Source: Closterium sp. NIES-65
Lineage: Eukaryota; Streptophyta; Zygnematophyceae; Desmidiales; Closteriaceae
Assembly (NCBI GenBank): GCA_948144175.1
Contig: CANXME010002010.1
Location: forward strand, 3,298,501-3,362,500
DNA: 64,000 nucleotides
Reading direction: 5' to 3'
Shown: positions 43,577 through 53,060 of the stretch, piece by piece
Numbering within the stretch: the first letter of the stretch is position 1
How the letters are laid out: the number at the start of each line of letters is the position of its first letter
Notes under the pieces: generated by a model
What the model was told of the DNA's origin: nothing
Databases searched by the model: none
What the model saw: only the letters and a program-made list of their open reading frames with translations
Position numbers and translations under genes: made by a program

Positions 43577-44746
43577 ATGGCTGAAAATATCGACGTCACC
43601 ACCCTCACGCAGGAGCGTTTGAACGATCTGCTGCGACAGCTGCACGAAAGCTCCGAGGAAATCGGGGCATTAACGGTAGAACGCTCGTCGCTGCAAAATG
43701 ACCTCATGAGGGCACAACAAGCACAATCTCAAGCACCTGGCACTCCGATTCAACCTGCACCCTCAACATCACAACACGGGAGTGTGGGGCAACCCGCGAG
43801 CGCGGCCAGTGATGGCGTCGTCCGCCCCGACGGAGACAACGACCACGGCACGACACACCCCAGAGCGACGCCTGCGGCCCCAAGTCAGCCTCGCGTCACG
43901 ATTTCGGCACCAACCCACGATTCGGGACTGCCGTCACCGATGCCACTGAAGCCGCAGCGCCCGCCATGCTTTGACCCGAGTCAACGGGGTGGTCCTACCG
44001 TTCAGGCGTGGTTGTTCACAATGAATGTCTTCTTCGACGCCAACTACGTCTCGGAGGACTCGGCGAAGATTCGATACGCCGTGTCGTTGCTGCGAGGACC
44101 CGCCATGGACTGTTGGCGCGTCATCGTCACGAAGCCGACCGACTACGCGACACTACCGACACGGGAAGGACAAACCGGACCCTGGGCGCCGTCGTATTTC
44201 GTGGAGGTGCCCCAGTATCGCACGTGGGACGCGTGGTGCGCAGGTCTGCGCGCTCGATTTGAGCCAATCGCGGCCTCGATCTCGGCGCGACAGAAGCTCC
44301 GCACTTGGCGCCAACTGGGTTCCGTCCAGGATTACACGAGCGGATTTCTGGCGCTATGCGAGCAGGTGGGCTACATGCATGAGAGCGAACGCATCGACCG
44401 CTACATCGGCGGCCTGAAGCAGGACATCGCTCAGGAAATCCAGCTTCGCGGCGTCACTGAGTTTCAGGAAATTCTCGCTATGGCGGAGAAGCTCGACTTC
44501 TTTCGCCGACCGAGACCGGGGTCCTACGGAAACAACACCTGGGGACATCGGCCTCGTGGGACGAACGAGAGCGCCACGATACGCGCCGTCGCCGCAAATG
44601 CCGCTGCTGCACCGTTCAAAGGGCGCTGCTTTGCGTGGAATCGGCCGGGACATCGCAAGAGCGAATGCCCGGAAAACGCTAAGGGAAAGGGGGAAGCTGA
44701 GCAGCAGACACAGACCAAGCAGCAGGGAAACGCTGGAAGTCAGTAG
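43577..44746 (+). CDS. Gag of chromovirus B (389 aa)
   Basis: The first ATG after the leader is at 43577. Residues 10-50 look coiled-coil-like (LNDLLRQLHESSEEIGAL). A Pro/Ser/Thr-rich part is followed by the retrotransposon Gag domain at about 130-300 (VQAWLFTMNVFFDANYVSE ... LRTWRQLGSVQDYTSGF). The knuckle CFAWNRPGHRKSEC, near residue 353, has Trp where the second Cys of CX2CX4HX4C should be, so zinc binding is probably lost in this copy. The frame ends TAG 44744-44746. A phased slippery site (44725-44731) and an 8-bp stem lie right at the end, so some ribosomes would pass into pol. Confidence 0.93.
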   Translation: MAENIDVTTLTQERLNDLLRQLHESSEEIGALTVERSSLQNDLMRAQQAQSQAPGTPIQPAPSTSQHGSVGQPASAASDGVVRPDGDNDHGTTHPRATPAAPSQPRVTISAPTHDSGLPSPMPLKPQRPPCFDPSQRGGPTVQAWLFTMNVFFDANYVSEDSAKIRYAVSLLRGPAMDCWRVIVTKPTDYATLPTREGQTGPWAPSYFVEVPQYRTWDAWCAGLRARFEPIAASISARQKLRTWRQLGSVQDYTSGFLALCEQVGYMHESERIDRYIGGLKQDIAQEIQLRGVTEFQEILAMAEKLDFFRRPRPGSYGNNTWGHRPRGTNESATIRAVAANAAAAPFKGRCFAWNRPGHRKSECPENAKGKGEAEQQTQTKQQGNAGSQ

Positions 44747-44766
44747 CAGACGGGCCCTCTACTGAC
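44725..44766 (+). promoter_or_regulatory. Predicted -1 ribosomal frameshift signal, gag/pol of B
   Basis: The heptamer G GGA AAC (44725-44731) is in the gag frame exactly as the X XXY YYZ rule asks. A 7-nt spacer (44732-44738) is followed by a perfect 8-bp stem GTCAGTAG/CTACTGAC (44739-44746 and 44759-44766) with a 12-nt loop. After a -1 slip the next codon starts at 44731, in the frame used by protease and RT, which stays open to 45414. The gag stop lies in the stem. Confidence 0.8.
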
Positions 44767-47700
44767 AGGTCACGCCGCTCGCCCGACCCAACCGACCCTC
44801 ACCGAGTGATTGTGCCAGTTCACGCAATCGACCACACCCGGCCGAATAAGGAGGGTACCACGGTAGATAGCCCTATACTGCTCAGTGGGAAAATTGGGAC
44901 GGACTTAGTTAAAATCTTCGTAGACGGGGGAGCCAGCCACAGCCTCATTAACACTGCTACAGCACGGAAACTGCGACTGCCACTGAACAGATGCTTACCT
45001 GAGATCGACGCACGACTGGTAGACGGCACGCCGCTGGCAATACGGGAACGCGTAGACCGAGTTCGGATTCGATGCGGGGGTAACTTCACGTTTAGTCAGG
45101 AAATGCTCGCAACGACCCTCGACGGAACCGACGTTTTACTCGGGCGTGATTGGCTGCGACGACACAATCCGCGAATCGACTGGACGACGGGTGACTGCAC
45201 CGTGCGAGTGAACGGTAACAACATCGCCTTACCTCGCTGGGGATCGCCTGAGTCTTTGTCGGTGCGTGTCAATGCGATCACGATGAAACGCGCTGTAGCG
45301 GCCGGAGCTGACGTGTACGCGGTTGACATTCGGGAAGCCGAGGCAGCAGACAAGGGAGGGGATTTACAGAAACTGCTGACCAACGTACCGAGTGATCTGG
45401 CAGCACTGTTAACATGATACAGTGACATTTTCCCGGATGACTTACCGACGGGACTGCCACCTCAGCGACCGCACGATCACAGGATAGAACTGGAACCGGG
45501 GGCACAGCCAACAGTACAGCGACAGTTCAGACTGACCCAACCCAAACTAGACGAACTAAGGAAGCAGCTCGATTACCTGCTCGAGAAAGAATTCATTCGC
45601 CCTAGCTCGTCGCCCTTCGCCGCACCAATACTGTTCACACCGAAAAAGGACGGGGGTTTTCGCATGTGCATCGACTACAGGGCACTGAACAGGGTTACCA
45701 TCAAATCCCGTTACCCCATCCCACGAGCCGACGAACTGATCGACCAACTGCGCACAGCCCGGGTTTTCTCGAAAATTGACCTCCGGGGAGGCTACCACCA
45801 AATCCGCGTCAACCCACCCGACTGCCCTAAAACCGCATTCCGAACACGCTACGGATCCTTCGAATACACCGTCATGCCATTCGGACTGACCAACGCCCCC
45901 GCCACTTTCCAAATGACCATGAACGAAGCATTCCGCCCACTTTTAGATAAGTGAGTCATCGTTTATCTGGACGACATACTGATTTACAGCCCTGACAGAG
46001 CACAGCACTTACAAGACATCGAAGCAGTTTTTAAAATCCTGAGTGAGAACCGCCTACTGACCAAAGCATCTAAGTGTGAGTTTTTACAGGACCGCCTGGA
46101 GTTTTTGGGACATGTTATTTCAGCTGCAGGAGTGGAAATAGACCCGAAGAAAATTGCGACGATTCAGGCTTGGCACGCGCCGACCAACTTGACCGAGTTG
46201 CAGAGTTTCCTGGGGTTCGTCAACTACGTGCGCCGGTTCGTCCCCGACATGGCGAAGCTGACTGCCCCGTTGACCGACCTGCTGAGGAAGGGGGTTGAGT
46301 ACACGTGGGGGGAGAAAGAGCAAGCTGCCTTCTCGGCCCTCAAAAATATTTTGTGCTCCCCGCCCGTCCTTCACATTGCAGATCCCCACCGTCCGTTCGA
46401 GCTCGTCACCGGCGCAAGTGACATCGCTGTGGGAGCAGTACTGTTGCAGGACTTCGGGAACGGCCTCCAGCCAATCGCGTACGAGTCCCGCAAACTACAC
46501 CCGCCCGAACGTAACTACCCGATACACGACCGCGAGATACTAGCGATCGTGCACGCGTTCAAAGTTTGGCGATGTTACCTGACTGGCGCCGACGTGACAG
46601 TACGGACAGACCACCGCTCGCTACAGTACCTTCGCGCCCAACCGAATCTCAACCCACGACAGATTCGCTGGTTGGACTATCTTGAGTCCAACTTTCACTA
46701 CACCGTCACGTACAAAAAAGGAGCATCCAACATCGCCGACGCTCTCACCCGCCCCACCGCCCAACTCCACGCCATCCTACTCGCCCAGACCAGCCCACTG
46801 TTAACTTGCCTATTCACCCACGGATACCGCACCGACCCATTTTTCACGACCGGAAATTCACAGCAACTGGCAGAAGCAAAAGGAGTCTATTACGTAAAAA
46901 CAGGCACTAACCGCATTTGGGTACCCGCGTACTCACTACTGAGGGAGCTGCTACTGCAGGAGGCACACGACGGGATTACCTTGGGACATTTCGGGGTAGA
47001 AAAAACACGACAGCAATTGCAGCGGTACTATTACTGGCCGGAGCTGTTGACCGACGTACAGCAGCACGTGGGCTCGTGCCCTACGTGTCAGGTGATGAAG
47101 AGTTCAAGGAAGCGGAAGGCGGGTCAATTGCAGCCGATCCCACCGCCCGAACGCGCCTGGCAGCAAGAAACCATGGACTTCGTCACAGGGTTACCTTCGA
47201 ACCCTGGGGGTAACGACGCGGTGATGGTCGTCGTGGATAGGCTGACGAAGATGGCACACTTCGCTGCGTGCAAAAAGTCGATCTCAGCCGAGGAGACCGC
47301 TCGCCTGTTCATCGCAGCCGTTGTTCGCCTGCACGGGATACCAGCAGCAATTATCAGCGACAGGGACACGAAGTTTACCAGCAACTTCTGGAAGAACCTC
47401 TGGGAGCAGTTCGGAACCAGGCTACAGTTCAGTTCGTCGTACCACCCCGAGACCGACGGCCAAACGGAACGGACGAATCAGACGATGGAGCAGTTGATTC
47501 GTGCCACGTGCGACGACCCCACAACCTGGGAGCAGCAGCTGCCGCTGATCGAGTTCGCGTACAACAACGCCACATCAGCCACGACACAGCAGTCCCCGTT
47601 CTACCTGAACTATGGGCAAAACCCCACAGTGCCCATGACGCCGAGTCCGGACAACCCAACGCCACGTGCACAACAATTCGCCGAAGTCCTGCAAGCTGCC

Positions 47701-48236
47701 CGCGCCAGAGCCGCCGAAGCAATAAAAAAGGCCAACGTCATCGCTAAGCGCAACGCTGATCGCCACCGCCGCCCTGTCACGTACCAATCTGGAGATTACG
47801 TGCTGCTCGACACGCAAAATCTGCGACTGCCCGACGTACCGAAATTACGACCGCGCTACTGCGGACCATTCCAAATCAGTCACATGATCACACCCGTCAC
47901 CGCACACCTACTGTTGCCAACCGACTGGTACATCAGCCCTTCGTTCCACGTCAGCCTACTTCGCCCATACATCCCGACCACAAGCCAACTGCCGCGTCAG
48001 CGCCCACAATCAATGACTCGCCCTGCATCAGAGCCGATCATCGAGCCCGAAAAAATTCTGAGCCATCGGATCCGCCACCCCACGGGAATCAGGAGGATTG
48101 AATTCCTCGTTCGCTGGAAAGACCGCACGCCAACTGAAGATAGCTGGGTGCCCCTGAGCAACATCGAAAATCACCCTGCCCTGCAAGTGTACCTGAGGAG
48201 CCGGGGATTCCGCGGTATACACGCACTCGCATAGCG
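44731..48236 (+). pseudogene. Pol of chromovirus B: protease, RT, RNase H, integrase, chromodomain (two TGA)
   Basis: One frame, -1 to gag, runs to the TAG that ends HALA. Protease: VDGGASHSLI near 44918, with D-G-G-A for the usual [21 protein letters not shown] and YLDD at 45964-45975. RNase H: VTGASDIAVGAVLL, REILAIVHAFKVWR, VRTDHRSLQYL. Integrase: HDGITLGHFGVEKTRQQL with [37 protein letters not shown]. Chromodomain at the end: RIEFLVRWKDRTPTEDSWVP. The only breaks are TGA 45415-45417 before RT and TGA 45952-45954 just before VIVYLDD. Each could be a single base change, so this is a recently disabled copy. Confidence 0.94.
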
Positions 48237-48263
48237 GAGGGGGCTTCTTAAGGGGGGGGGTAG
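48237..48263 (+). promoter_or_regulatory. Polypurine tract of chromovirus B
   Basis: CGGAGGGGGCTTCTTAAGGG and further G lead to TAG, directly left of the 3' LTR. It is longer and more purine-rich than the copia PPTs here. Confidence 0.75.
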
Positions 48264-48590
48264 TGTAAGGAATTTTCTCGACATTCCTTTCGGAGCCGAC
48301 TACATCGCGTACAGCAACAGCCGATTGTTCGCCCGTTACTACTAACGTAACTTCGCCGACTTCGCGCGCACTGTTTTGCCAAACCTCGCACTGCTGGCAT
48401 GGCCGTATCGGCCTACGCTTCGGGACTAGCCCGAGCCTCGCTCCAGCATAGCACTAGCAAGCTCGCATGCATCGCGTTACCGTTTTGCATGTTTCGCGTA
48501 TAAATGTTCGCTCATGCCTTCGCTCACATTTTGTACTCGTTTGACACCTTAGTGCAATTCTCGCTACTTCGATTCATTGCACCCGTAACA
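48264..48590 (+). repeat. 3' LTR of chromovirus B (327 bp)
   Basis: TGTAAGGAATTTTC to CACCCGTAACA, followed by the GATAC duplicate at 48591-48595, which continues the LTR of E. Confidence 0.96.
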
Positions 48591-48868
48591 GATACAAATA
48601 TGAAACCCTAGAAACCTGTACCCCTTAGTATCTACCCCACTAGAGCCCACAAACACTATGTCATATATATCCAACACACCCCCATAGGCAAAGTGGGGGA
48701 GAACAAGGGGTCACAAGACCAGTCAAGCAAGGCAAGCTCACAGTGGATCACAATCTCACCACACATTACAAGCACCAGTTCAAGGCCACAAGGCCAGTAC
48801 ACAAGCAAGATTATATATAAAGGTAAACAAGCAAGTGCAGGTATAGGCAGATCACAGTACAAGCAAGG

Positions 48869-49632
48869 TCAAGAAGTGAGCAAGTGAAGCCAAGTAGGCA
48901 CAAGACCTAGCATTGTACAAAAGCGCTGATGATCAGAAGGTTGAAATGCCTTGGTAAAGATATCAGCAGTGTTGGCCCGAGAGGCCACGTGAGCAAGTCG
49001 CAGTTGACCACGCTGCTGCAGCTCACGAGCAAGGAAGTAGCGAAGAGCAATGTTCTTCGTTCTGTGCTCCCGACACAAGGCCAGCATGGCCTTGTTGTCT
49101 ACGTACAGCACTAGAGGAGAACGAGGCGGCTCTCCTAGGTCAGTCAGCAGGTAGGTGAGCCAGCGTAACTCCTGTGCAGCCATAGCCCCTGCGTAGATCT
49201 CAGCCTCACAGCTGGAGCCGAGAACATAAGACGAGCGGGTAGACCGCCACGAAACAGAGCCGGAACCAAGGCTGAAGGTGTAACCCTCTGACGACCGCTG
49301 CGTAGCCTGGTCGTCAGCCCAAGAGGCGTCTGCGTGACCAGTGAGGACCACTGGACTCCGCCCTCCAAGCACGAGCCCCATGCCCGACGTACTGCACAAG
49401 TAGCGCAACACCCTCTTCGCTGCAGCCATGTGCTCTGGTCGGTGTCTCCTAGGAGCAACATAGCGTGCCAAGATGCTAAGAGGGTATGCAAGGTCAGGTC
49501 GAGTGCAGATCATCAGGTACATGAGGCAGCCAACAAGCTCTGGGTACGGGCCACTCGGCTCTACGGACTCATCCGAAGGCAGAGCTGAGAGCGAGTGGCG
49601 AGTAGACAGAGGAGTGGCCTGAGGCGAGGAGT
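48869..49632 (-). pseudogene. RT end and RNase H of element E
   Basis: On the minus strand the frame opens with SSPQATPLSTRHSLSALPSDE, part of RT after YVDD. It passes LMYLMICTRPDLAYPLSILARYVAP and CEAEIYAGAMAAQELRWL, then YVDNKAMLALCREH and ADIFTKAFQPSDHQRFC, ending LLTS and stop at 48869-48871. A few codons are deleted after CREH compared with D. The 5' part of the polyprotein is absent. Upstream of SSPQ the sequence belongs to another element. Confidence 0.88.
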
Positions 49633-49724
49633 TTTTCGAGTTGTGGGAGCGCCGCATGTATTTGCTTATGCTCAGCACGTATCTCCGCGATTTTCTGTAC
49701 TGAAATATCTCCTTTTCCCTCCAT
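49632..49724 (-). pseudogene. First codons of a gag-like ORF of element P
   Basis: The ATG at 49724 is the first after the leader on the minus strand and reads MEGKGDISVQKIAEIRAEHK and about 11 more residues. It has a coiled-coil-like charge pattern, then joins E RT. A start of Gag is inferred from position only. Confidence 0.5.
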
Positions 49725-50155
49725 TTGGCGATTTACAGGAAGATGCGCGACAAAAATAATCGAATTCTAGGTGCTGGTCGACTTACTGCGAGTCAAGTTG
49801 ACTAAAGGATCAACGAGCGCGAATTCTGTAGGTTGCGTAAATCTCCCTTAAGCGATATTCGCGTCCGATCTTGGCCGTTGAGGAGAAAATCAATCCGACG
49901 CTCCAAATTCCAACTTTTTTGGGCGAAATTCTCTGGGCCGTTGAGATGAAACTCGATCGAACGGTCGAAACTCCAACCTTTCAACCAGTAAATCTGAGGA
50001 AATTTTGAAAACCGAATCGAGGGGGACTTATAAAAATTGCGCGGAACTGGTTTTACATACCTGTATCGGCGCTTTCGTTGTCGCCCCCGCGGTTTTTTAA
50101 ACGCCGGAACTAAGCCGTTGAAGACCTCGCGTGTAAACCCGCTCTGATAACCAAG

Positions 50156-50529
50156 TGTGAGGATCTAGGATCGAGCTCAGAAATGAGAATGTGAATTGAA
50201 TTGAATGAATCACTTGGGTACAACACGAGGCTATATATAGGCTCGACACAAGGCCCCGTAACCAGGTGTTACGCGAAGGTTCCGCGGGTCGCGAAGCGTC
50301 CCGAACAGATCCTTTCCGAATTCGGTAGAAAGCAATTCGGTGGCAACCGAAAAGTCAGAATTCGATGCACACAACCTAGCTCGGTGCTATAAATATAGTA
50401 AAATATAGGAAAGCACCTAGCCTAGGATATCAAGCAATTCATGCATGCATATAATTATCCTATGCTAGAAATAGCATAATAAAGTAAAGGCAAGCAAGCA
50501 TAGCTGGCATAAGCCGTCGTACTCTCACA
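50156..50529 (-). repeat. 5' LTR of element P (374 bp)
   Basis: On the minus strand it begins TGTGAGAGTACGACGG and ends ATCCTCACA. Next to it is CTTGGTTATCAGAGCGGG (50138-50155), a primer site close to that of chromovirus B. A TATATATAG promoter box is at 50231-50239 on the minus strand. It interrupts chromovirus F inside RT. Confidence 0.85.
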
Positions 50530-51946
50530 GTTCGTCCCCGACATGGCACGGTTAACAGCGCCGCTCAAAAACTTGTTACGGAAGGGGGTCGCTTTTACGT
50601 GGGGGGAGAAAGAGCATGCTGCCTTCTCTGCCCTTAAAAATGTTCTCTGTTCACCGCCCGTCCTGCGCATCGCCGACCCACACCGTCCATTCAAAGTAGT
50701 TACCGACGCAAGCGACATCGCCATCGGAGCCGTACTGCTATAGGACTTCGGCAGTGGCCTACAGCCCATCGCCTACGAGTCACGAAAACTGCATCCGCCC
50801 GAGAAAAACTACCCGATACAAAACCGCGAAATGCTTGCGATCGTGCACGCGTTCAAAGTGTGGCGTTGTTACTTGACCGGCGCAGACGTGACAGTACGGA
50901 CAGACCATAAGTCACTACAGTACCTCCGCGCACAGCCACACCTCAACCCATGCCAAATCCGCTGGCTCGATTTCCTCGAGTCAAATTTCCACTACACAGT
51001 CACCTACAAAAAGGGGGCATCAAACATCGCTCACGCTCTGACCCGCCCCACTGCTCAGATCGACGCAATACTACTCGCCCGGACAAGCCCACTACTAGCA
51101 CGCCTATTTACCCACGGGTACCAAACGGATCCATTCTTCACAGGAGGAAATTCACAGCAGTTCGCCGCAGCAAAGGGAGTCTATTACGTAAAAGTCGGGA
51201 CTGATCGCATCTGGGTACGAGGGTACACACTGCTACGGGAATTATTATTACAGGAGGCACACGACGGAGTTACCTCAAGGCATTTCGGGGTAGAGAAAAC
51301 ACGGCAGCAGCTGCAACGGTATTATTACTGGCCCGAGATGTTAACCGACGTACAACGACATGTGGCATTGTGTCCCACTTGCCAGCTCATGAAATCATCG
51401 CGGAAGCGGCCGGCAGGACAGTTGCAGCTGATACCACCCCCAGAGCGTGCTTGGCAGCAGGTGACGATGGATTTCGTCACGGGGTTACCGGCCGGGGCAA
51501 GTGGGAACGACGCGATCCTGGTCGTCATCGATCGACTGACGAAAATGGCACACTTCGCAGCCTGCAAAAAATCAATCACAGCCGAAGAAACAGCACGCCT
51601 CTTCATCTCCACCGTCGTTCGACTACACGGGATACCAGCAGCGATCATCAGCGACCGAGACAAGAAATTCACTAGCAACTTCTGGCGGAACCTGTGGCAA
51701 CAATTCGGCACGCGACTACAGTTCAGTTCCTCATACCACCCCGAGACCGACGGACAGACAGAGAGGACAAATCAGACAATGGAACAACTCATTCGAGCCA
51801 CGTGCGACGACCCCACCACTTGGGAACAGCAACTGCCGCTCATTGAGTTCGCGTACAATAACTCACCCTCCGCCACAACCCAACAGTCGCCGTTTTACCT
51901 GAACTACGGACAAGACCTGACAGTACCCATGACCCCGAATCCCGAT
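50530..51946 (+). pseudogene. Chromovirus F pol: RT end, RNase H, integrase core
   Basis: FVPDMARLTAPLKNLLRKGV ends RT. RNase H follows (VVTDASDIAIGAVLL, then TAG at 50741-50743, YESRKLHPPEKNYP, VRTDHKSLQYL). Integrase is present with [40 protein letters not shown] and YHPETDGQTER. Apart from the one TAG the frame is open to the TRIM insertion. It is a distinct subfamily from B, about 80% identical by eye. Confidence 0.9.
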
Positions 51947-52321
51947 TGTCAGAATCCCAACCACTAGACCATTGGGATAAAAGGGCTTGTTTCAGTAGCG
52001 GGTCAATGCGCCCATAACCCCCTAGGCGAATGCGCCTGTAACCCTCTCCAGGATCAATCGGGCATCCACAGTGCAGATCTACTGACACCCCCCCACACTG
52101 GGAGGCCCACGACTAAGCACAGCGGCAACGGCCTACATGTGCATACACCGGGAATCGAACCCGAGACCGCTCTGATACCATGTCAGAATCCCAACCACTA
52201 GACCATTGGGATAAAAGAGCTTGTTTCAGTAGCGGGTTAGTGCGCCCATAACCCCCCAGGCGAACGCGCCTGTAACCCTCTCCAGGATCAATCGGGCATC
52301 CACAATGCAGATCTATTGACA
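51947..52321 (-). mobile_element. TRIM element (375 bp) with tRNA-like LTR/PBS junction
   Basis: Two direct repeats of 141 bp (51947-52087 and 52181-52321; 7 differences) bear TGTCA...TGACA ends and flank only 93 bp. On the minus strand the inside starts with a primer site TGGTATCAGAGC and ends with a PPT GTGTGGGGGGG. It codes for nothing, so it needs proteins in trans. Flanks are CCGAT and ACGAC, an imperfect duplication. It lies in the integrase gene of F. Confidence 0.93.
52151..52205 (-). promoter_or_regulatory. tRNA-like internal pol III promoter across the TRIM LTR/PBS junction
   Basis: On the minus strand an A box TGGTCTAGTGG (52195-52205, end of 5' LTR) and a perfect B box GGTTCGATTCC (52151-52161, inside) stand 33 nt apart, as in tRNA genes. 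The LTR end TCCCAATGGTCTAGTGGTT and the segment CGGGTTCGATTCCCGG resemble a tRNA-Glu gene in which the anticodon arm is replaced by LTR end plus primer site. Activity is inferred. Confidence 0.6.
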
Positions 52322-52911
52322 ACGACAACACGGTGCCACGAGCACAACAGATCGCCGAAATTTTACAAGCAGCACGGACCCGGGCAGCAGACACAATAAA
52401 AAAATCGAACATCATCGCTAAACGTAACGCCGACCGCCACCGTCGACCTGTTACTTACCAGCCTGACGACCTAGTTTTACTTGACACCCACAACCTCCGC
52501 CTGCCCATCACCCCAAAACTTCGCCCCCAATACCGTGGACCATTCCGCATCAGCCACATGATTACGCCCGTCACCGCCCATCTCCTCCTCCCCGCTGACA
52601 GTTACGTCAGCCCGTCCTTCCACGTTAGCCTACTTCGCCCCTACATACCATCCACAAGCCAACTGCCACGTAATCGCCCAGCCAGCATGACACGACTGCC
52701 GACCGAACCAATCATCACACCCGAGAAAATTCTGAGCCACAGAGTTCGTGACCCTCGAGGAGCCCGAAGGATCGAGTTCCTGATCCGCTGGAAAGACCGT
52801 ACACCCACCGAAGACAACTGGGTTCCCCTGGACAGAGTCGAAAACCACACCGTCCTGACAGACTATCTGCGCAGCCGAAACTTCAGGGATGTACACGCAC
52901 TTTCGTAAGGA
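52322..52911 (+). pseudogene. Chromovirus F pol: integrase end and chromodomain
   Basis: This continues F after the TRIM: RAQQIAEILQAARTRAADT, integrase C-terminal region (YQPDDLVLLDTHNLRLP, YRGPFRISHMI), linker with EKILSHRV, and the chromodomain RIEFLIRWKDRTPTEDNWVP, ending HALS and TAA (52906-52908). The piece itself is open; the gene is broken only by the insertions and the TAG upstream. Confidence 0.88.
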
Positions 52912-52916
52912 GGACC

Positions 52917-52990
52917 TGAGGAAAGTAGAACGAGGATGAATGACTAAGTAATGGAAGTGATACAAATGTGCAACCCTAGAAATGTGTACC
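52917..52990 (-). repeat. Truncated 3' LTR of element M
   Basis: It matches the outer part of the 5' LTR (TGAGGAAAGTAGAACGAGG and on) with two or three differences, then stops at GTGTACC and continues as 3' UTR. The deletion happened after insertion, because the outer edge and target duplicate are intact. Confidence 0.88.
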
Positions 52991-53060
52991 AGGTATATAT
53001 ATATATAAGGCTAAACAAGCAAGAGCAGGTATATATATATATGTAAGAGTACAAGCAAGG

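Larger units (their letters stand above)
43067..48590 (+). mobile_element. Element B: full-length chromovirus (Ty3/gypsy), TSD GATAC
   Basis: The element is 5524 bp. LTRs of 327 bp each lie at 43067-43393 and 48264-48590, with GATAC at 43062-43066 and 48591-48595. Gag, protease, RT, RNase H, integrase and chromodomain are in Ty3/gypsy order, and PBS and PPT are present. It sits inside the LTR of E. Only two in-frame stops spoil pol. Confidence 0.98.
43023..49632 (-). mobile_element. Element E: copia 3' half, LTR split by B
   Basis: The minus-strand remnant comprises part of RT, RNase H, 3' UTR, PPT and 3' LTR. The LTR (43023-43066 plus 48596-48676, about 125 bp without the GATAC duplicate) is split by B. 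At 49632 it is joined to the gag start of element P, so its own 5' half is gone. Confidence 0.88.
49632..50529 (-). mobile_element. Element P: LTR, leader and gag start of an unassigned LTR retrotransposon
   Basis: On the minus strand a 374-bp LTR (50529 to 50156) is followed by a primer site, a leader of about 430 bp and the first ~31 codons of an ORF, then an abrupt join to E. The LTR and leader match no other element in the window. The family cannot be named from this part. Confidence 0.75.

Noticed and set aside
45415..45954. Alternative genetic code reading TGA as sense
   Set aside because: Other stops (TAA, TAG) interrupt many copies too, and intact D ends with a normal stop; simple decay explains the TGA codons.
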